A stretch of DNA of 64,000 bases from Ustilago trichophora (taxonomy: Eukaryota > Basidiomycota > Ustilaginomycetes > Ustilaginales > Ustilaginaceae). The stretch spans positions 558,001 through 622,000 of the forward strand of contig OOIN01000028.1 in the NCBI GenBank assembly GCA_900323505.1. Reading direction: 5' to 3'. A program made the translations under genes and the position numbers. Of the stretch, positions 62,452 to 64,000 are shown one piece after another. Position 1 is the first letter of the stretch. Every line of letters begins with the position of its first letter. A model generated the notes under the pieces. It saw nothing but the letters and a program-made list of their open reading frames with translations, did not search any database and had not been told where the DNA came from.

Positions 62452-63228
62452 GATGGGAACGCTGTGTAATGTCAAGCTTTGCGGTATTTGGATTTTGGTT
62501 ACAGCTTGTTGACTTGACTGGCGTGGTTTCTTTAAGAAGGACTCAAAGTTGTGCAAAAGAAGGAGAACTGACGCAAGTGAAACGACTGATTGTGGTAAAG
62601 AGATTGTGGATGAGCACAAGGATGCGACGAGACCAAGGATGTAGAAGAGAAGATGATGGTGCAGAGAGTGTGGAGATGGATTGCAGGGAGAAGAAAGAGG
62701 CAGCGTGGGATCAAAGAGCGCGACGAAAACTGCAGCAATTTCGCCGCACCAACGCGCGGATTCCAAGCAAAGCTGCATCTGACGAGTCTCTTGGGTTTTT
62801 TTGAGGCAAAATTAGGCTGATTGGCTGAGGCGTGATTGGATCCTGCAGATGCAACAATGCAAGTTTATTTTTTATTTATTTTTTATTATACTTGATTTTG
62901 ATTCTTTTCTTGTTGTTGGTTCAGAAGGTTGGTTTAGGGTTAGGGTTACATCCGATGATTGCAAGTACTGTAGGAGTTCTGGAGAAGACGCGGATCAGCC
63001 GACCGAATAACAAAGCAGCATCGCCTCAGTCCGAAAGAAATCGTCTCAAAAATAAAGTGTGCTCAGGCCAACGTCGATCGGGAAACATGCCGATCCTTTT
63101 CCTCCACCTTTTGGACCGGACACCACCACATCAGTGTCAGTGTCAGAGTGTCTGCCACTTTTGACCTTGTTCTCTCCCTCATCGTTGATTCCACCCGACC
63201 TCAGCCCATATCAGCCTAGCCTCAAACA
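62452..63228. promoter_or_regulatory. Divergent RXT3 / VPS25 region with telomere-like repeat
   Basis: 777 bases holding an A/T tract (62858-62890), a TTTAGGGTTAGGGTTA element (62933-62948), a GTACTGTA at 62965-62972 and the C/T-rich VPS25 leader. No additional gene is seen. Confidence 0.55.
62933..62948. repeat. Interstitial telomere-like TTAGGG element
   Basis: About 2.7 units of TTAGGG in the order TTTAGGGTTAGGGTTA, the telomere repeat used by most fungi. It is too short for a telomere remnant and more like a promoter telobox. Confidence 0.7.
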
Positions 63229-63974
63229 ATGGCGTCCGCCTCTCTCGGCAGCTCCACAGACTTGCGCTATCCACCCATCCACGCCTTTCCACCCTTCTAC
63301 ACTCTCCAGCACAACCCCGTCTCCCGAGCGCAGCAACTGTCCCAATGGCGTTCCCTCATCCTCGACTACTGTCGACATTACCGCATATTCTCCCTATCTC
63401 CACTGCCCAGTTCCTCTGATACCACTCCAAACAGCCATGTGACGTCAGCAGATCCGTACAAGAGTCTGTTTGCAAACCAGGCAATTCAGCGTGCTCTCAG
63501 TCCCGAATCAATACGGCAGGTATTGGCCGATCTGGTAGAGCATAAACAGGCCGCATGGGAGGAGCACCTCACTCCCGCCTCAGCAAAAACAAAGGGTACC
63601 AACAGTGGCAACGTTAGTCCAAAAGCGTATATCTATTGGAAGACCCCGGCACAGTGGGGAGATGCGATCTACGAATGGGTCATGGCAACAGGTCAAAACA
63701 AGAGCATCATGACCCTCTTTGAGCTCACCGAGGGCGATCTGGTGCACGGACAAGGTAAGTTTCTCCATTTCCAACTTGTTCAACTTGTCATGGCTGTATT
63801 CGATCAACATGACTTACTGATATCTCCTCGGCTCTTTGCTTTTGCAATGCAGAGTTCTATCAACTCCCTGAACCTCTTTTGAGACAAGCGTTAAAGCATC
63901 TCAGCTCCCAGGGAAAGGCTCAAATCTTTGCCGGAACCGAAGCAGAGGATGGCCAAGGTGTCAAGTTTGTCTAG
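63229..63974 (+). CDS. VPS25: ESCRT-II subunit Vps25
   Basis: Two exons (63229-63754, 63853-63974) give 215 residues, complete within the window. The N-terminus has the PPIHAFPPFYTLQHN signature (PPFFTLQ in animals), used to contact Vps22/Vps36. The first winged helix contains SQWRSLILDYCR and LSPESIRQVLADL; the second contains YWKTPAQWGDAIYEWVMATGQ, then MTLFELTEGD. Exon 2 adds EFYQLPEPLLRQALKHLSSQ and ends GQGVKFV, as in other Vps25 proteins. Two Vps25 copies bind ESCRT-III Vps20 and start filament assembly on endosomes during multivesicular-body sorting. A Thr/Ser-rich insertion (~60-75) lengthens it relative to human VPS25 (176). Confidence 0.95.
63755..63852 (+). other. Intron of VPS25 (98 bp)
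   Basis: Donor GTAAGT after GGACAAG; acceptor TTTTGCAATGCAG; TACTGAT near 63815 as branch point. Splicing joins G to AG (Glu) and restores the conserved C-terminus. Confidence 0.92.
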
Positions 63975-64000
63975 GACAACATCTCACATATACCCAGCAG

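Noticed and set aside
62452..62778. RXT3 start at ATG 62778
   Set aside because: The 109 extra residues are low-complexity and hydrophobic, unlikely for a nuclear complex subunit; kept only as an alternative.

Overview
The window reads as nuclear DNA of a smut-type basidiomycete (Ustilaginales; genus not resolved). The genes are eukaryotic, long and mostly uninterrupted. The four introns I can place are 98-207 bp long with GTAAGT- or GTACGC-type donors. Proteins carry long Ser/Ala/Pro/Gln-rich disordered stretches, and gene-free DNA is rich in microsatellites and A/T tracts. I support 19 protein genes covering about 42.6 kb. I found no rRNA, tRNA, CRISPR array or intact transposon.

Left part (1-19.9 kb): a VPS9-domain Rab-GEF-like gene running off the left edge (-); a Rieske + DUF455 ferritin-like fusion (+); an MGRN1/LOG2-type RING E3 ligase (+); an AT-richer gene with one zinc knuckle, possibly derived from a retroelement gag/ORF1 (-); MKT1 (-); a hydantoinase-A-only relative of 5-oxoprolinase (+); and OPI1 with one intron (-). 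The gap 19.87-26.82 kb is almost 7 kb without a convincing gene.

Centre (26.8-49.1 kb): a very large AGC-type kinase with DFS in place of DFG (+); cullin-3 (-); an SDS3-like subunit of the Rpd3L deacetylase with one intron (+); a DHA2-type MFS exporter (+); a small single-pass membrane protein (+); RAD2/XPG nuclease (-); and an OCA1/SIW14-type phosphatase (+). A second gene-poor gap of 3.4 kb follows.

Right part (52.5-64 kb): a sugar transporter with one intron (+); the U2AF small subunit (-); the DEAD-box helicase DBP9 (+); the Rpd3L subunit RXT3 (-); and ESCRT-II subunit VPS25 with one intron (+).

Most genes are independent housekeeping functions: endosomal traffic (VPS9, VPS25), ubiquitin ligation (RING E3, CUL3), RNA processing and ribosome assembly (U2AF1, DBP9, MKT1) and DNA repair (RAD2). 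One theme recurs: OPI1, a repressor known in yeast to act through Sin3/Rpd3, lies in the same window as two predicted Rpd3L subunits (SDS3, RXT3). The observations most worth following are the Rieske-diiron fusion with every expected ligand present, and a short motif (TACAGTA/TACTGTA) that recurs about 22 times almost only outside coding DNA, including a palindromic cluster in the MKT1/oxoprolinase divergent promoter.
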